A stretch of 64,000 bases of DNA from Jeotgalibacillus malaysiensis (lineage in GTDB: Bacteria; Bacillota; Bacilli; Bacillales; Jeotgalibacillaceae). The stretch covers positions 1,286,501 through 1,350,500 of the forward strand of contig CP009416.1 in NCBI GenBank assembly GCA_000818095.1, written 5' to 3'. Positions 19,587 through 29,280 of this stretch are shown piece after piece. The notes under the pieces are model-generated. The model worked only from the letters and a program-made list of their open reading frames with translations. It was not told the origin of the DNA and did not search any database. Every line of letters begins with the position of its first letter. Within the stretch, counting starts at the first letter, position 1. The translations under genes and the position numbers were made by a program.

Positions 19587-20786
19587 ATGCTTATTGCACA
19601 AACCCCTCAAGGAAGCCCCGTTTCACTCTATCTTGCAAGACACAACAGCCCGTTAGTCAGTTCACTTCGCACCCAGTCACTCATTTGTCCTTCGTGCAAA
19701 TCCACTGTTATCGTAAAGGCCGGTCAAAAAGTGATTCCTCATTTTGCTCACAAATCAAAAGCAGCGTGTAGAGGGTTCTCAGAAAACGAATCAGCCTTTC
19801 ATCTGCTTGCCAAAACTTCACTTAATCGCTGGTTTTTGAACCAGTCTCTTCAGACCGAGCTTGAGAAAAATTACGCTGACATTAACAGAAGAGCTGATAT
19901 CAGTGTTCAGATTCAGCAGACTGATTTTGCTGTGGAAGTGCAATGCTCCCCAATTTCTGCAGAGCTGCTTCAATTAAGGTCTGCTGACTATCGTAAAGTG
20001 GGTGCAGTACCTTTTTGGTTATTACCTTCAGAATTTATACAGAAATCTTCTATGATTAAGCTGAGTGCTTTTTATCAGCAATTCATCAGATACTCACCCG
20101 CTGCGAGGCAATATTATCTCCTGACTTATTCACCTCACGAACATACATTTACGATTTATCATCATTTAATCCCCCTCAGCAAGTCTTTATTCCTTACGAG
20201 CTTCAACGAATATCACCAGGACACACTATATTTTCCTTCCTTTCCAATCAGGCCATTTTCAATGAGTGACAGTCTTTATAACGTGCATATTAAAATGAAT
20301 GAAAAATGGCTGGTTAATGTATTAAGATATCGCAGGAGTGTAAAGGACCCATTGCTGAGAAAGCTTTATGAAGCAAATTTATCTCTGTATAAAACGCCGC
20401 CATGGGTCGGTCTGCTGCTTAGAAGTAATATTTTTTTCTTAAGTTCACCGATGGAATGGCAAATTCATCTCTATATCAGCATGCAAAGAGGACGCACCTT
20501 TGCTAAACATCAGCTGATTCAAGAACTGCAACAGCTGATCAGGCGGAAAGTAATCCATCAAAGAGTGTTACTTGATCCTCCAGCAGATTACATGTTTGAA
20601 CAGACAGTTGATGAGCTGCTGAATGTGTTAGAAAAATGTGACTTGATCTTACCGGTTCAGTCAGGTTATATGCTGAAGAAGAGCGGTGAGGCAATAGGAG
20701 TAAAAGAAGAAACAGGATTACATTCCATACGGGAATTTCATAACAGAATGAAAGCGCAAATCATTCAGGAATATAATAGAAGATAG
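19587..20786 (+). CDS. coiA: competence protein CoiA
   Basis: CoiA acts in natural transformation during recombination of incoming single-stranded DNA. Near the N terminus CPSCKSTVIVKAG and HFAHKSKAAC look like a zinc-binding or nuclease-leader segment; RRADISVQ...FAVEVQCSPIS (about 111-132) carries the Asp and Glu-x-Gln spacing of a restriction-endonuclease-like nuclease fold. 399 residues. AAAGGAGAG precedes the ATG. No frameshift, so a functional gene is likely. Confidence 0.88.
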   Translation: MLIAQTPQGSPVSLYLARHNSPLVSSLRTQSLICPSCKSTVIVKAGQKVIPHFAHKSKAACRGFSENESAFHLLAKTSLNRWFLNQSLQTELEKNYADINRRADISVQIQQTDFAVEVQCSPISAELLQLRSADYRKVGAVPFWLLPSEFIQKSSMIKLSAFYQQFIRYSPAARQYYLLTYSPHEHTFTIYHHLIPLSKSLFLTSFNEYHQDTLYFPSFPIRPFSMSDSLYNVHIKMNEKWLVNVLRYRRSVKDPLLRKLYEANLSLYKTPPWVGLLLRSNIFFLSSPMEWQIHLYISMQRGRTFAKHQLIQELQQLIRRKVIHQRVLLDPPADYMFEQTVDELLNVLEKCDLILPVQSGYMLKKSGEAIGVKEETGLHSIREFHNRMKAQIIQEYNRR

Positions 20787-20853
20787 TTGCAACTTGCTTT
20801 AAAAAGAGAGAAAATAAAGAAAGTTCGAGTAATGAAATGATAGGGGGAGCAAT

Positions 20854-22677
20854 ATGTCCAGTCAGGCAGTAAAAAAATTAAAAGCTAGAAATGAAGTACC
20901 GGAAGAATTAACTTGGAACCTTGAAGCAATTTTTTCAACCGATGAAGCGTGGCATAGTGAATATAGAGAAGTGCTTGAAGAATCTAAAAAGGCAGAAGAG
21001 ATCCAGGGAACACTTGGAAATAGCGCAGATTCTTTTTATGAAGCATTAAAGTTCCAGGACTCAGTGATGGAACGCCTCGAGAGACTATATACATATTCAC
21101 ATATGCGTCATGATCAGGATACTGGCAATTCAACTTATCAGGGAATGGATGACCGCGCTAAAAACCTGGTGTCACAGGTGAGTAGTGCATTTGCATTTAT
21201 GCTTCCTGAGATTTTATCAATTGAAGAAGAGAAAATTCATCAGTTCTTACAGGAAAAGCCTGAGCTTGAAACATACAGACACTCGCTTGAAGTGCTGAAT
21301 GCACAGCGACCACACGTTTTAACTGCAGAGATGGAAGGCTTGCTTGCAGAGGCTTCTGAAGTGCTGAATGGATCAGCAAATACATTCGGAACGTTAAATA
21401 ACGCGGATCTTACTTTTCCAACGATCAAGGATGAAAACGGCGAAGAAGTAGAAGTCACACACGGCCGTTTTATTAATTTCCTTGAAAGCAGTGACCAGCG
21501 TGTCAGACGTGACGCATTTAAAGCTGTTTATGAAACATATGGAAAGTTCCGTAATACGTTCGCTTCAACACTTGGTGGCCAGGTGAAAAAGGATAATTTC
21601 AACGCCAGAATCAGAAAATATCGTTCAGCGAGACATGCTGCACTTTCAAATAACAGTATCCCTGAAGATGTATATGAAAACCTGACGGGTACAATCAATA
21701 AAAATCTGCATTTGCTTCACCGCTATGTAAAGCTGCGTAAAAAAGTGCTTGGTCTTGATGAGATCCATATGTATGATCTTTATACGCCGCTCGTTAAGGA
21801 TGTTGCGATGAAGGTGTCTTATGGTGAAGCAAAGCAGCTGATGACAGACGGACTTAAACCGCTTGGCGATGACTATCTGAGCGTCGTTAATGAAGGGTTG
21901 TCAAGCAGATGGGTTGATGTAGAGGAGAATAAGGGAAAGCGCAGTGGCGCATACTCTTCAGGCGCATTTGGCACAAATCCTTATATTCTGATGAACTGGC
22001 AGGATAATGTTAATAACCTGTTTACACTTGCACATGAGTTTGGACATAGTGTACACAGCTATTATTCCAGATCTAATCAGCCATATCATGATAGCGGATA
22101 TTCAATTTTCGTAGCAGAGGTTGCGTCTACGTGTAATGAAGCGCTACTAAACGATCACTTACTTGCAACAATTGATGATGAGAAAAAGCGCTTATATATC
22201 CTGAATCATTTTCTTGAAGGCTTCAGAGGCACAGTGTTCAGACAGACAATGTTTGCTGAGTTTGAACATAAAATCCATCAGATGGCTCAGGACGGGGAAG
22301 CACTGACTGCAGATACGCTCACAAAAGAGTACTACGAGCTAAATAAGAAGTACTTTGGTGAGGACTTGGTTGTGGATGAAGAAATTGGTCTGGAATGGGC
22401 GAGAATTCCACATTTCTACTATAATTACTATGTTTATCAATACGCAACAGGCTACAGTGCTGCTACTGCCTTAAGCAAGAAGATTCTGGATGAGGGAGAG
22501 CCTGCTGTCGAGAAGTATATCAATGAATTTTTAAAAGCCGGAAGCTCTGATTATCCGATTGAAGTGCTTAAAAAAGCAGGAGTGGATATGACAACAGCTC
22601 AGCCGATTGAAGAAGCATGTAAGGTCTTTGAAGAAAAACTGAACGAAATGGAAGCATTGCTTGATCGCATAAACTGA
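20854..22677 (+). CDS. pepF: oligoendopeptidase F
   Basis: Cytosolic M3B zinc metallopeptidase that cuts short peptides. The zinc motif HEFGH lies at residues 394-398 (LAHEFGHSVHS), with the third ligand probably in the following EVAST segment. 607 residues, full length. The site GATAGGGGGAG is strong. Order mecA-coiA-pepF is conserved with B. subtilis (yjbG), where PepF has been tied to peptide turnover affecting sporulation and competence. Confidence 0.94.
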   Translation: MSSQAVKKLKARNEVPEELTWNLEAIFSTDEAWHSEYREVLEESKKAEEIQGTLGNSADSFYEALKFQDSVMERLERLYTYSHMRHDQDTGNSTYQGMDDRAKNLVSQVSSAFAFMLPEILSIEEEKIHQFLQEKPELETYRHSLEVLNAQRPHVLTAEMEGLLAEASEVLNGSANTFGTLNNADLTFPTIKDENGEEVEVTHGRFINFLESSDQRVRRDAFKAVYETYGKFRNTFASTLGGQVKKDNFNARIRKYRSARHAALSNNSIPEDVYENLTGTINKNLHLLHRYVKLRKKVLGLDEIHMYDLYTPLVKDVAMKVSYGEAKQLMTDGLKPLGDDYLSVVNEGLSSRWVDVEENKGKRSGAYSSGAFGTNPYILMNWQDNVNNLFTLAHEFGHSVHSYYSRSNQPYHDSGYSIFVAEVASTCNEALLNDHLLATIDDEKKRLYILNHFLEGFRGTVFRQTMFAEFEHKIHQMAQDGEALTADTLTKEYYELNKKYFGEDLVVDEEIGLEWARIPHFYYNYYVYQYATGYSAATALSKKILDEGEPAVEKYINEFLKAGSSDYPIEVLKKAGVDMTTAQPIEEACKVFEEKLNEMEALLDRIN

Positions 22678-22709
22678 TGTGTCATAATCTTTAACCCGAT
22701 GTATACTGA

Positions 22710-22740
22710 AGCCTGAGACACCTGCTGTCTCAGGCTTTTT
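22710..22740 (+). terminator. terminator of pepF
   Basis: AGCCTGAGACA, loop, TGTCTCAGGCT, then TTTT. Confidence 0.9.
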
Positions 22741-22753
22741 CAATTGTTTATCA

Positions 22754-22924
22754 CTACCTTTTAAACCTTCTGGGCTGGTAAAACGTCCATAAAAATAGTG
22801 TGATGGAAGAGAATAAAAACAATGATGACAGCGTTACAGAATAGATCTCAAGCAATGCAAACAGATGATAAATAAAAGCTGAAGGAATGAAAACAACCAG
22901 CAGAATGTATCTGAATAACTTCAT
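22754..22924 (-). CDS. small membrane protein, positional counterpart of YizD
   Basis: 56 codons starting MKLFRYILLVVFIPSAF and ending QPRRFKR, with two hydrophobic helices (about 5-28 and 34-48). GGAGG lies 8 bases before the ATG. In B. subtilis the small gene yizD occupies the same place between pepF (yjbG) and spxH (yjbH). Homology to YizD is inferred from position and type, not from an alignment. A TGTGA-N6-TCACA dyad lies about 90 bases upstream of its start. Confidence 0.65.
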   Translation of the reverse strand: MKLFRYILLVVFIPSAFIYHLFALLEIYSVTLSSLFLFSSITLFLWTFYQPRRFKR

Positions 22925-23016
22925 GACAGGCGCCTCCTGCTAATAAATATATGAACAACCTGCAAATTTAAAACCGATTGACTTGTCAGACTTGTAAATA
23001 CATGATAAGATAATGG

Positions 23017-23032
23017 TGTGAAATTGATCACA
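23017..23032. promoter_or_regulatory. Fnr/Crp-type dyad TGTGA-N6-TCACA
   Basis: TGTGAAATTGATCACA matches the B. subtilis Fnr half-sites exactly with the right 6-base gap. It is upstream of the YizD-like gene on the minus strand; a weak -10 (TATTTA, 22995-23000) is at a plausible distance. Confidence 0.4.
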
Positions 23033-23093
23033 TACAAACATATACCCCTTTGTTTGACCGTGAAAAATTTCTCCCATCCCCTTTGTTCGTAAG

Positions 23094-23122
23094 AAAAGGC
23101 CCTCACATTGTGAGGGCCTTTT
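23094..23122. terminator. terminator of spxH (bidirectional)
   Basis: AAGGCCCTCACA and TGTGAGGGCCTT form a nearly perfect hairpin with A and T flanks, 12 bases after the spxH stop. Confidence 0.9.
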
Positions 23123-23134
23123 CGTTATGAATAA

Positions 23135-23998
23135 TTAAAAGATATAACGCCAGAATGTACCGTTTCCTGCATCAATTTTTTCAACTTTATTCGTAAACAT
23201 CAGTTTTTTCAGCTTTTTTTCTGCCTCTTTGGTGGAAATGTCATAAACCTCAGCAACTTCTACCGTTGCAGCAATTTTAAACCTCATTAAAAACTCTTCA
23301 ACTGATGGCAGATCTTTTTTTACCGGTTTTTCCTCAAGCATCTGTTCGATAATTTGTGAATAGATCTCATAAGGATACAAACCGTCTACTTTTATACCTT
23401 CATCTTCAATATTTTCATTAAAGAAAACGAGAGTGGGTGTACTGTGAACTTCCATTTCGCTTGCGATTTTCACATCACATTGAAAGGCTTTTGAGGCGGT
23501 AGCAGAGTTCATATCATGCGTAAACTCATCCAGGTCAAGCCTTGATTGCTCTGCACACTGAAGCAGAACATCGTAATCAGAAATGTTTTTCTGTTCCACA
23601 AATAATTGTTCCTGGATTGATCTTAAGAATCTGCTGCCGGCTTTTTTCCCCTGCATTTCAGCAGCTTTTACTGCGACTGATGCTAGGAACGGTGATTCAA
23701 CAGGATTTTTGAGCCATTGATTTCCGTTACAAGGCATGCCTGATTTTTTAGCTGTTTCATTCCATGAATTTGCAATTTCCTGACGCTGCTTTTGCGTCTG
23801 GCAATTCAGCGTATCAAGGCTGCTGCTTAAAATGTGTTTGATTCTGATATATGGTTCATACTCTAGTAAAAGCTTTTTTATTTTAGGTTCAAGCGCCCAG
23901 CAATCTGAACTGAGTGGATCGATAAATAGATAAATTTCCAATGGCTTCTGGTCCTGGTTATACCAGCTTGCATCTGTCCATTTTTTTGCACTCACCAT
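23135..23998 (-). CDS. spxH: ClpXP adaptor protein SpxH (YjbH)
   Basis: DsbA-fold adaptor that binds Spx and presents it to ClpXP; loss of the adaptor stabilises Spx. 287 residues; IYLFIDPLSSDCWALEPKI is the N-terminal active-site region and a C-terminal winged-helix-like tail ends the protein. B. subtilis and staphylococcal homologues have C-x-x-C at this place (CPEC/CGEC); here it reads SSDC, so the first cysteine is a serine (codon AGT). The start overlaps the stop of the globin gene, so they form one operon. Confidence 0.9.
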   Translation of the reverse strand: MVSAKKWTDASWYNQDQKPLEIYLFIDPLSSDCWALEPKIKKLLLEYEPYIRIKHILSSSLDTLNCQTQKQRQEIANSWNETAKKSGMPCNGNQWLKNPVESPFLASVAVKAAEMQGKKAGSRFLRSIQEQLFVEQKNISDYDVLLQCAEQSRLDLDEFTHDMNSATASKAFQCDVKIASEMEVHSTPTLVFFNENIEDEGIKVDGLYPYEIYSQIIEQMLEEKPVKKDLPSVEEFLMRFKIAATVEVAEVYDISTKEAEKKLKKLMFTNKVEKIDAGNGTFWRYIF

Positions 23999-24390
23999 TG
24001 ATCACCTTCATGTTCAGGCGTGTTCACCATATGCTTGGCTGTCAGTGACAGGCGGTAGTATAGCGCATCTCTGAAGTCGCCCTCAACACCTGTTTCATCC
24101 ATTGCTTCGTTCATACAGCTTAACCAGGCTTCAGCACGGGATGGTGTAATCACATGAGGCAGGTGTCTTGCTCTGAGCATCGGATGACCGTGTTCTTCAG
24201 TATAAAGCTGAGGACCTCCAAGGTACTGTGTTAAAAACTGTTTTTGCTTTCTGGCAGTCTCTGTAAGGTCATCAGGAAATATTGATTTTAGTTCTGGGTG
24301 ATTGCCAACTCTTGTATAAAAAGCGTTAACGAGTTCAGTTAGTTTAGCTTCACCAATATATTCGTATGGTGTTCTATTCTGTTCATTCAT
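23992..24390 (-). CDS. yjbI: group II truncated hemoglobin (YjbI)
   Basis: 132-residue 2-on-2 globin of the trHbO type. PYEYIGEAKLTELVNAFYTRV is the start of the fold; FLTQYLGGPQLYTEEHGHPMLRARHLPH contains the conserved GGP, Tyr and the distal and proximal region with histidines. Such globins bind O2 and may deliver it or protect thiols. It overlaps spxH by 7 bases, linking it to Spx turnover and redox control as in B. subtilis. Confidence 0.92.
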   Translation of the reverse strand: MNEQNRTPYEYIGEAKLTELVNAFYTRVGNHPELKSIFPDDLTETARKQKQFLTQYLGGPQLYTEEHGHPMLRARHLPHVITPSRAEAWLSCMNEAMDETGVEGDFRDALYYRLSLTAKHMVNTPEHEGDQW

Positions 24391-24501
24391 GAAAAAACCC
24401 CTTTACGCCCGTAGTTCGAATGTATAACTATTGTAGCAACCGCCCATTTTTTTCTCAAATAGTTCGCTTGAATATAAGAAAAAACGCCTGTAAACAGACG
24501 T

Positions 24502-25125
24502 TTAAGATAAATAAGTATCCATTACTTTACGAACGTAATTCGTCGTTTCTTTAAAAGGCGGGATGCCATTATATTTATCTACATTCCCTGGTCCTGCGTT
24601 ATAAGCAGCAAGTGCGAGCTTTGGATCCTGATTGTACTTGTTCAGCATATCTCTCAGGTATTTGACACCGCCATTCACATTTTCTGCAGGATCAAAAATA
24701 TTTTTTACACCCAGCCATTTGGCAGTACCCGGCATCAGCTGCATTAAACCCGAAGCGCCTGCATGACTGACAGCATCGGGATTATAATTTGATTCGTGCT
24801 GAATGACCGACCTCACCAGCTTTTCTGGCACCTGATATTTCTCGGCGGCATTTTTAATGATCTGATCAAGCGGTTGTGATTTAGACTGAACTGCCTGAGC
24901 AGTTGTTTCAATCGGCGATGGCACCTGAAGCGTCTGAAGTGGCATAATGTTTTGCAGCTTATGCTGTTCAACGAGATTCGCAACGGATCCAAGCTGGTTA
25001 GGGTTAATCTCCATGCTCTGCTGCATCAGCTGGAAAAAGCTCTGACTGCTTTTTTCAGGGTTCTCAGATCCAAGTGTCCGCATTGCCTGCATTTCCATCA
25101 GCTTATTGATCGAATCGATATTCAT
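24502..25125 (-). CDS. yjbJ: lytic transglycosylase, SLT domain (YjbJ)
   Basis: Soluble lytic transglycosylase-like protein of 207 residues. The C-terminal domain (about 95-200) has the catalytic glutamate in [14 protein letters not shown], then [13 protein letters not shown] and [19 protein letters not shown]. The N-terminal about 90 residues are Gln-rich without a clear signal peptide. Two adjacent ATG codons follow GAGGAGG; the second has the better spacing. Cleaves glycan strands of peptidoglycan; how it is exported is unclear. Confidence 0.88.
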   Translation of the reverse strand: MNIDSINKLMEMQAMRTLGSENPEKSSQSFFQLMQQSMEINPNQLGSVANLVEQHKLQNIMPLQTLQVPSPIETTAQAVQSKSQPLDQIIKNAAEKYQVPEKLVRSVIQHESNYNPDAVSHAGASGLMQLMPGTAKWLGVKNIFDPAENVNGGVKYLRDMLNKYNQDPKLALAAYNAGPGNVDKYNGIPPFKETTNYVRKVMDTYLS

Positions 25126-25218
25126 CATTAACCTCCTCTGAAATGATAAGCGTTGTTAAAGACTGCTGGCACCTCTGAAAATGACAGCTGCGCTCAATAG
25201 ATCGGTCCGAAACATCAC

Positions 25219-25785
25219 TTATTTAAAGCGGGCTTTATAAAACCTTTTAATTTTATTATCGGTTTCTCTGACAGGTATTTTGTAGGACGTTAGTAGGGAG
25301 AGGAAATTTTCTTTGCCTTCATCATAAGACGGAACTTCATATTCAAGTTCGTAATCTTCATGTCCCAGGTATTTACTGTGATCTAGTACTAATAAACCGT
25401 CTTTATATCCAATTTCCGTCCGGCTGGTTTCTAGTGAGCCGAAGTGTACGATATCCTGAGGAGAAATATTCATCAGTTTAAGCAGCTCAGCGATTTCTCC
25501 ACCGATCAGACCGCCTCCCGATAACATATCCTCTGTATCGAGTCTTGATATCGTCTGATGCGTTTCAAGCAGACCTTCTTCAACCGGCTGCTTTAATGTT
25601 AGTGTCAGCTTTCCTGACTTTTCCCGGATTCTCAGTGCAGATCCGGCATCTTTCAGATGAAATAACGGTGTATCAAAATAATGATTAATCTGATGAATCG
25701 GCTCATCCATGTTGAAATCCTGATACAGTCTTTTGTATTCATTTTCAGTAAGCAGATTTTTAAATTCGATTTCAAGCTCCTGCAC
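25219..25785 (-). CDS. yjbK: CYTH domain protein (YjbK)
   Basis: 188-residue triphosphate tunnel metalloenzyme. The E-x-E-x-K hallmark is ELEIEFK at the N terminus, and strands of alternating charged residues follow (ALRIREKSGKLTLTLKQP, GLLVLDHSKYLGHEDYELEYE). These proteins hydrolyse triphosphate-containing substrates or inorganic triphosphate. The start is GTG after AAAGGGG. It is divergent from relQ, as yjbK and yjbM in B. subtilis; yjbL is missing. Confidence 0.88.
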   Translation of the reverse strand: MQELEIEFKNLLTENEYKRLYQDFNMDEPIHQINHYFDTPLFHLKDAGSALRIREKSGKLTLTLKQPVEEGLLETHQTISRLDTEDMLSGGGLIGGEIAELLKLMNISPQDIVHFGSLETSRTEIGYKDGLLVLDHSKYLGHEDYELEYEVPSYDEGKENFLSLLTSYKIPVRETDNKIKRFYKARFK

Positions 25786-25938
25786 AGTGAACGCCCCTTT
25801 TAGTTGATAGTCATATTATGGAGTCTTTTCGTTGAAACATCAATGGGAAGGTGAAAGCGGCGGGGGTCTGTGATAAAATGTAAAGGCAACTATTGGACTA
25901 GAAAAACCTGAGTTAGACAAACTGACGGGGTGATGCTG

Positions 25939-26619
25939 ATGAAATGGGAGACATTTCTGGAGCCTTATAAACAGGCTGTAGACGAATTGAAAATAAAATT
26001 AAAAGGGATGCGGACACAATTTCAGCTTGAACAGACCCATTCCCCGATTGAATTTGTAACAGGAAGGGTAAAGCCCATTGCAAGCATTTTAGATAAGGCA
26101 AGGGAAAAAGAGATCTCCGAGGATGAATTTAACCGGCTTGCTTATCAGATTCAGGATATTGCCGGCCTTCGAATGATGTGTCAGTTTGTAGATGACATTG
26201 AAAAAGTGGTTAAACTGTTAAGGCAGCGAAGGGATTTTATCATTGTTGAAGAAAAAGATTACATTTCTCACAAAAAATCAAGTGGATACAGGTCCTATCA
26301 CGTTGTCATTGAGTACCCCGTACAGACGATTAACGGCGAAAAGAAAATTCTTGCTGAAATACAGATCAGAACGCTTGCCATGAATTTCTGGGCGACAATT
26401 GAGCATTCATTAAACTATAAATATCAGGGGCAGTTTCCTGAAGATATCCAAAACAGACTACAGCGTGCTGCTGAAGCGGCTTTCAGGCTTGATGAGGAAA
26501 TGTCTGAGATCAGAGAAGAAATTCAGGAAGCCCAGGCCTTTTTTCAAAAAAAGAAGGAAAAAGGTAATCAGCACAAGGATCATCGAAAAAATGGATGGAA
26601 TGGAGGAGGGACACGATGA
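25939..26619 (+). CDS. relQ: small alarmone synthetase RelQ/SasB (YjbM)
   Basis: Single-domain (p)ppGpp synthetase that transfers pyrophosphate from ATP to GDP/GTP. Seen: [47 protein letters not shown], and [23 protein letters not shown] with the catalytic Glu-Gln region. 226 residues from the ATG at 25939, 8 bases after GGGG; two earlier in-frame starts crowd that site. It ends in a Lys-rich tail and overlaps nadK by ATGA, so alarmone and NADP synthesis are translationally coupled. Confidence 0.94.
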   Translation: MKWETFLEPYKQAVDELKIKLKGMRTQFQLEQTHSPIEFVTGRVKPIASILDKAREKEISEDEFNRLAYQIQDIAGLRMMCQFVDDIEKVVKLLRQRRDFIIVEEKDYISHKKSSGYRSYHVVIEYPVQTINGEKKILAEIQIRTLAMNFWATIEHSLNYKYQGQFPEDIQNRLQRAAEAAFRLDEEMSEIREEIQEAQAFFQKKKEKGNQHKDHRKNGWNGGGTR

Positions 26620-27410
26620 AGTTTGCAATCACATCAAAAGGCGATGCAAAATCAAATGCACTGATGCATAAAATGCGCACATACTTAAAAGATTTCAACC
26701 TTGAATATGACGAGAAGGAACCTGAAATCGTTATTTCAGTCGGCGGAGACGGTACGCTCCTTTACGCGTTTCACCGCTACAGCTCCCGCCTGTCAAAGAC
26801 GGCCTTTGTCGGCGTACATACAGGACACCTTGGATTTTATGCTGACTGGGTACCTGATGAAATTGAAAAACTCGTTATTGCGATTGCAAAAACCCCTTAT
26901 CAGATCATTGAATACCCTCTGATGGAAGCCATTATCCGCTATAAAAACGGCGGTCGTGAAACGCGCTATCTCGCATTGAATGAATCTACAGTTAAAAGTG
27001 TAGATGGCACGCTTGTAATGGACGTAGAGATCAGGGGACAGCATTTTGAAGTATTCAGGGGTGACGGACTTTGTCTGTCTACACCTTCAGGCTCAACTGC
27101 CTATAATAAAGCGCTTGGCGGAGCAATTATCCATCCGTCTCTACCTTCAATTCAACTCGCAGAAATGGCATCTATCAACAACAGGGTATTCAGAACAGTC
27201 GGCTCACCGCTCATTATGCCGGCACACCATACGTGTATGCTAAAGCCGGTCAACCGATCTGATTTTATGATTACGATTGATCATTTAACACTTGTGCACA
27301 AGGATGTAAAGTCGATTCAGTATCGGGTGGCTGATGAAAAAATCAGGTTTGCCAGATTCAGACCTTTCCCATTCTGGAAGAGAGTTCATGACTCATTTAT
27401 TGATGGATAA
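26616..27410 (+). CDS. nadK: NAD kinase
   Basis: Phosphorylates NAD+ to NADP+. Signature [17 protein letters not shown] near residue 45 contains the GGDG motif; [10 protein letters not shown] and [20 protein letters not shown] form the nucleotide site. 264 residues, normal for the Bacillus PpnKA form. GGAGGAGGG precedes the ATG, which overlaps the relQ stop. Probably also needed for the NADPH that supports the neighbouring redox functions. Confidence 0.95.
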   Translation: MKFAITSKGDAKSNALMHKMRTYLKDFNLEYDEKEPEIVISVGGDGTLLYAFHRYSSRLSKTAFVGVHTGHLGFYADWVPDEIEKLVIAIAKTPYQIIEYPLMEAIIRYKNGGRETRYLALNESTVKSVDGTLVMDVEIRGQHFEVFRGDGLCLSTPSGSTAYNKALGGAIIHPSLPSIQLAEMASINNRVFRTVGSPLIMPAHHTCMLKPVNRSDFMITIDHLTLVHKDVKSIQYRVADEKIRFARFRPFPFWKRVHDSFIDG

Positions 27411-28311
27411 GCGCTTAATAATGGAATGGACGGCAGGAGCGGAAGAAGAAGGGATGCTGCTGCGTGAGTTTTTAGGATTGAAAGGGATCTCTAAAAGAGG
27501 TTTAACGTCAATTAAATATGATGGTGGCGGGATTTTTGTCAATAATGAAGAAGTCACCGTCCGCAGGAAATGTCACGAAGGGGATAAGGTGAAAATTTAT
27601 TTTCCTCCTGAGACCAGAAGTGACTCTTTGATTCCGGAAGACCTTAGTCTTGAAGTACTATATGAGGACAGTTTTCTGATTGCAGTCTATAAACCTGCCG
27701 GCATGAATACAATCCCGTCACGTGATGCCCAGACTGGCTCGCTTGCCAATGCACTGGCCGGTTATTATGACAAACATGCGATTGCAGCGGGTATTCATAT
27801 TGCAACAAGACTTGATAAAGACACTTCAGGTGTCGTACTTGCTGCTAAATACGCGCATATCCATCATCTGGTGAGTGAGATGCAGCAGGCGAACCTTGTG
27901 AATCGAGAATATATAGGAATTGCAGAAGGCCATGTTTCTGAAGATGATGGAACAATTGATCAGCCGATTGCACGCAAGCCGGACAGTATCATTACAAGAA
28001 TGGTGGATAGCCAGGGAAGACGTGCGATCACCCATTATAAAAAATTGGCTGAAGGCGACAGGCATACAATGCTTTCATTTAAACTTGAAACAGGCAGAAC
28101 GCATCAGATCAGGGTCCACACTTCATGGCTCGGCTATCCGCTTGCAGGCGATGATTTGTACGGCGGCACATGTGAATTGATCAGCAGACAGGCGCTTCAC
28201 TGCAAAAAGCTCTTGCTGCCTCACCCTGTCACCCGCACTGAGCTTACCATCGAATCACCATTACCCGGTGATTTGACATTACTAATGAAAAAAACTGGCA
28301 TGATCACGTAA
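27388..28311 (+). CDS. yjbO: RluA/RluD family pseudouridine synthase (YjbO)
   Basis: Converts specific uridines in RNA to pseudouridine. N-terminal S4-like part with [21 protein letters not shown] and GGIFVNN; catalytic Asp in [46 protein letters not shown] is the RluA signature. Start is uncertain: the ATG at 27388 after GGAAGAG gives 307 residues and overlaps nadK by 23 bases; 27403 is the next option. The third gene of the relQ-nadK-yjbO operon. The RNA target is not known. Confidence 0.88.
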   Translation: MTHLLMDKRLIMEWTAGAEEEGMLLREFLGLKGISKRGLTSIKYDGGGIFVNNEEVTVRRKCHEGDKVKIYFPPETRSDSLIPEDLSLEVLYEDSFLIAVYKPAGMNTIPSRDAQTGSLANALAGYYDKHAIAAGIHIATRLDKDTSGVVLAAKYAHIHHLVSEMQQANLVNREYIGIAEGHVSEDDGTIDQPIARKPDSIITRMVDSQGRRAITHYKKLAEGDRHTMLSFKLETGRTHQIRVHTSWLGYPLAGDDLYGGTCELISRQALHCKKLLLPHPVTRTELTIESPLPGDLTLLMKKTGMIT

Positions 28312-28324
28312 CCTCATGCCAGTT
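28287..28324 (-). terminator. terminator of prpE
   Basis: On the minus strand AACTGGCATGA, loop, TCATGCCAGTT, then seven T. It overlaps the last codons of yjbO on the other strand. Confidence 0.8.
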
Positions 28325-29057
28325 CATTATCTCTGAATTTTTCGGGATTATAGCTCATTGAAGATGGCACAGACACGACTTCCATCTCAGGATACCTGAG
28401 CGCAGTCAGTTTATTGCCAAAAACAGCCCCAGTATCAATATTGACTGTACGGTTTTTAAACCTTGCTTCATGTACAGGCGTATGACCATAGACAATCCAT
28501 GGTTTTCCTTTATAATGCCTTGCCCAGTCTTTTCTGACAGGCAGGCCTTTTTCATTTTTCTCTCCTGTAATATCACCATATAGTACAAATACAGCGACCC
28601 GCTTATTGAACTGACCAATGTCCTCTTCTCTAATGCCGGCATGAGCAATCACCAGGCGTTTATGATCAAGTACGTGATATAGAGGTGCTTCTTCATAAAG
28701 TGTTAAAAACTGCTCAGTGACTATTTTTCTTTCCTTTTCTGACAGTCTTTCCAGTTCAGCAGCAGTTGTCTCAAGCCCGTGAATCAGCTTCACATTATTT
28801 CCTTTCAGATAACGGTAGAGCTTATTACAGTGATTCCCGGGTACATAAAAAGCATGATGATCTTTTACAACCCTGAAAACATCTCTGATCACCTGGACTG
28901 AATCAGGACCTCTATCTGTCAGATCCCCGACAAACGCAAGGTGTCTTCCGACGGGGTGGACAGGTAAACCGGTTTCCCAGGAATAACCGAGCTTTTTAGT
29001 TAAAGAAACCCACTCATCATGACAACCATGAATATCACCTATAATATCGATTTGCAT
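28314..29057 (-). CDS. prpE: bis(5'-nucleosyl)-tetraphosphatase PrpE
   Basis: Calcineurin-like metallophosphoesterase hydrolysing Ap4A and able to act on phospho-tyrosine. Metal motifs: [13 protein letters not shown] at the N terminus, [20 protein letters not shown], and VIAHAG and YGHTPVHEA further on. 247 residues from the ATG at 29057 behind AAGGAGG; the longer upstream frame has no support. It faces yjbO tail to tail, as in B. subtilis. In spore formers PrpE has been tied to spore germination. Confidence 0.92.
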   Translation of the reverse strand: MQIDIIGDIHGCHDEWVSLTKKLGYSWETGLPVHPVGRHLAFVGDLTDRGPDSVQVIRDVFRVVKDHHAFYVPGNHCNKLYRYLKGNNVKLIHGLETTAAELERLSEKERKIVTEQFLTLYEEAPLYHVLDHKRLVIAHAGIREEDIGQFNKRVAVFVLYGDITGEKNEKGLPVRKDWARHYKGKPWIVYGHTPVHEARFKNRTVNIDTGAVFGNKLTALRYPEMEVVSVPSSMSYNPEKFRDNELA

Positions 29058-29280
29058 GTCTGCCTCCTTAAATAGCTGGCTTGTTTGAAATTGACGGCGA
29101 TCATAATGGAACCTGACTGCCAATATCAATAAAGCCGAATATATAAACAATTGATTTTTTTAATAAAAAACGATATCAATATAAAGTGTGCTTTTTTCCG
29201 TTTATTTCTCAGTGTACCACCAGTCATACAAAAATATCACTTAGAGGCTGCTTTGTCAGAATGAAAGGAGTGTGGATTAA

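Noticed and set aside
29058-29280. Mg2+ M-box riboswitch before mgtE
   Set aside because: The interval is too short and lacks the conserved M-box helices.
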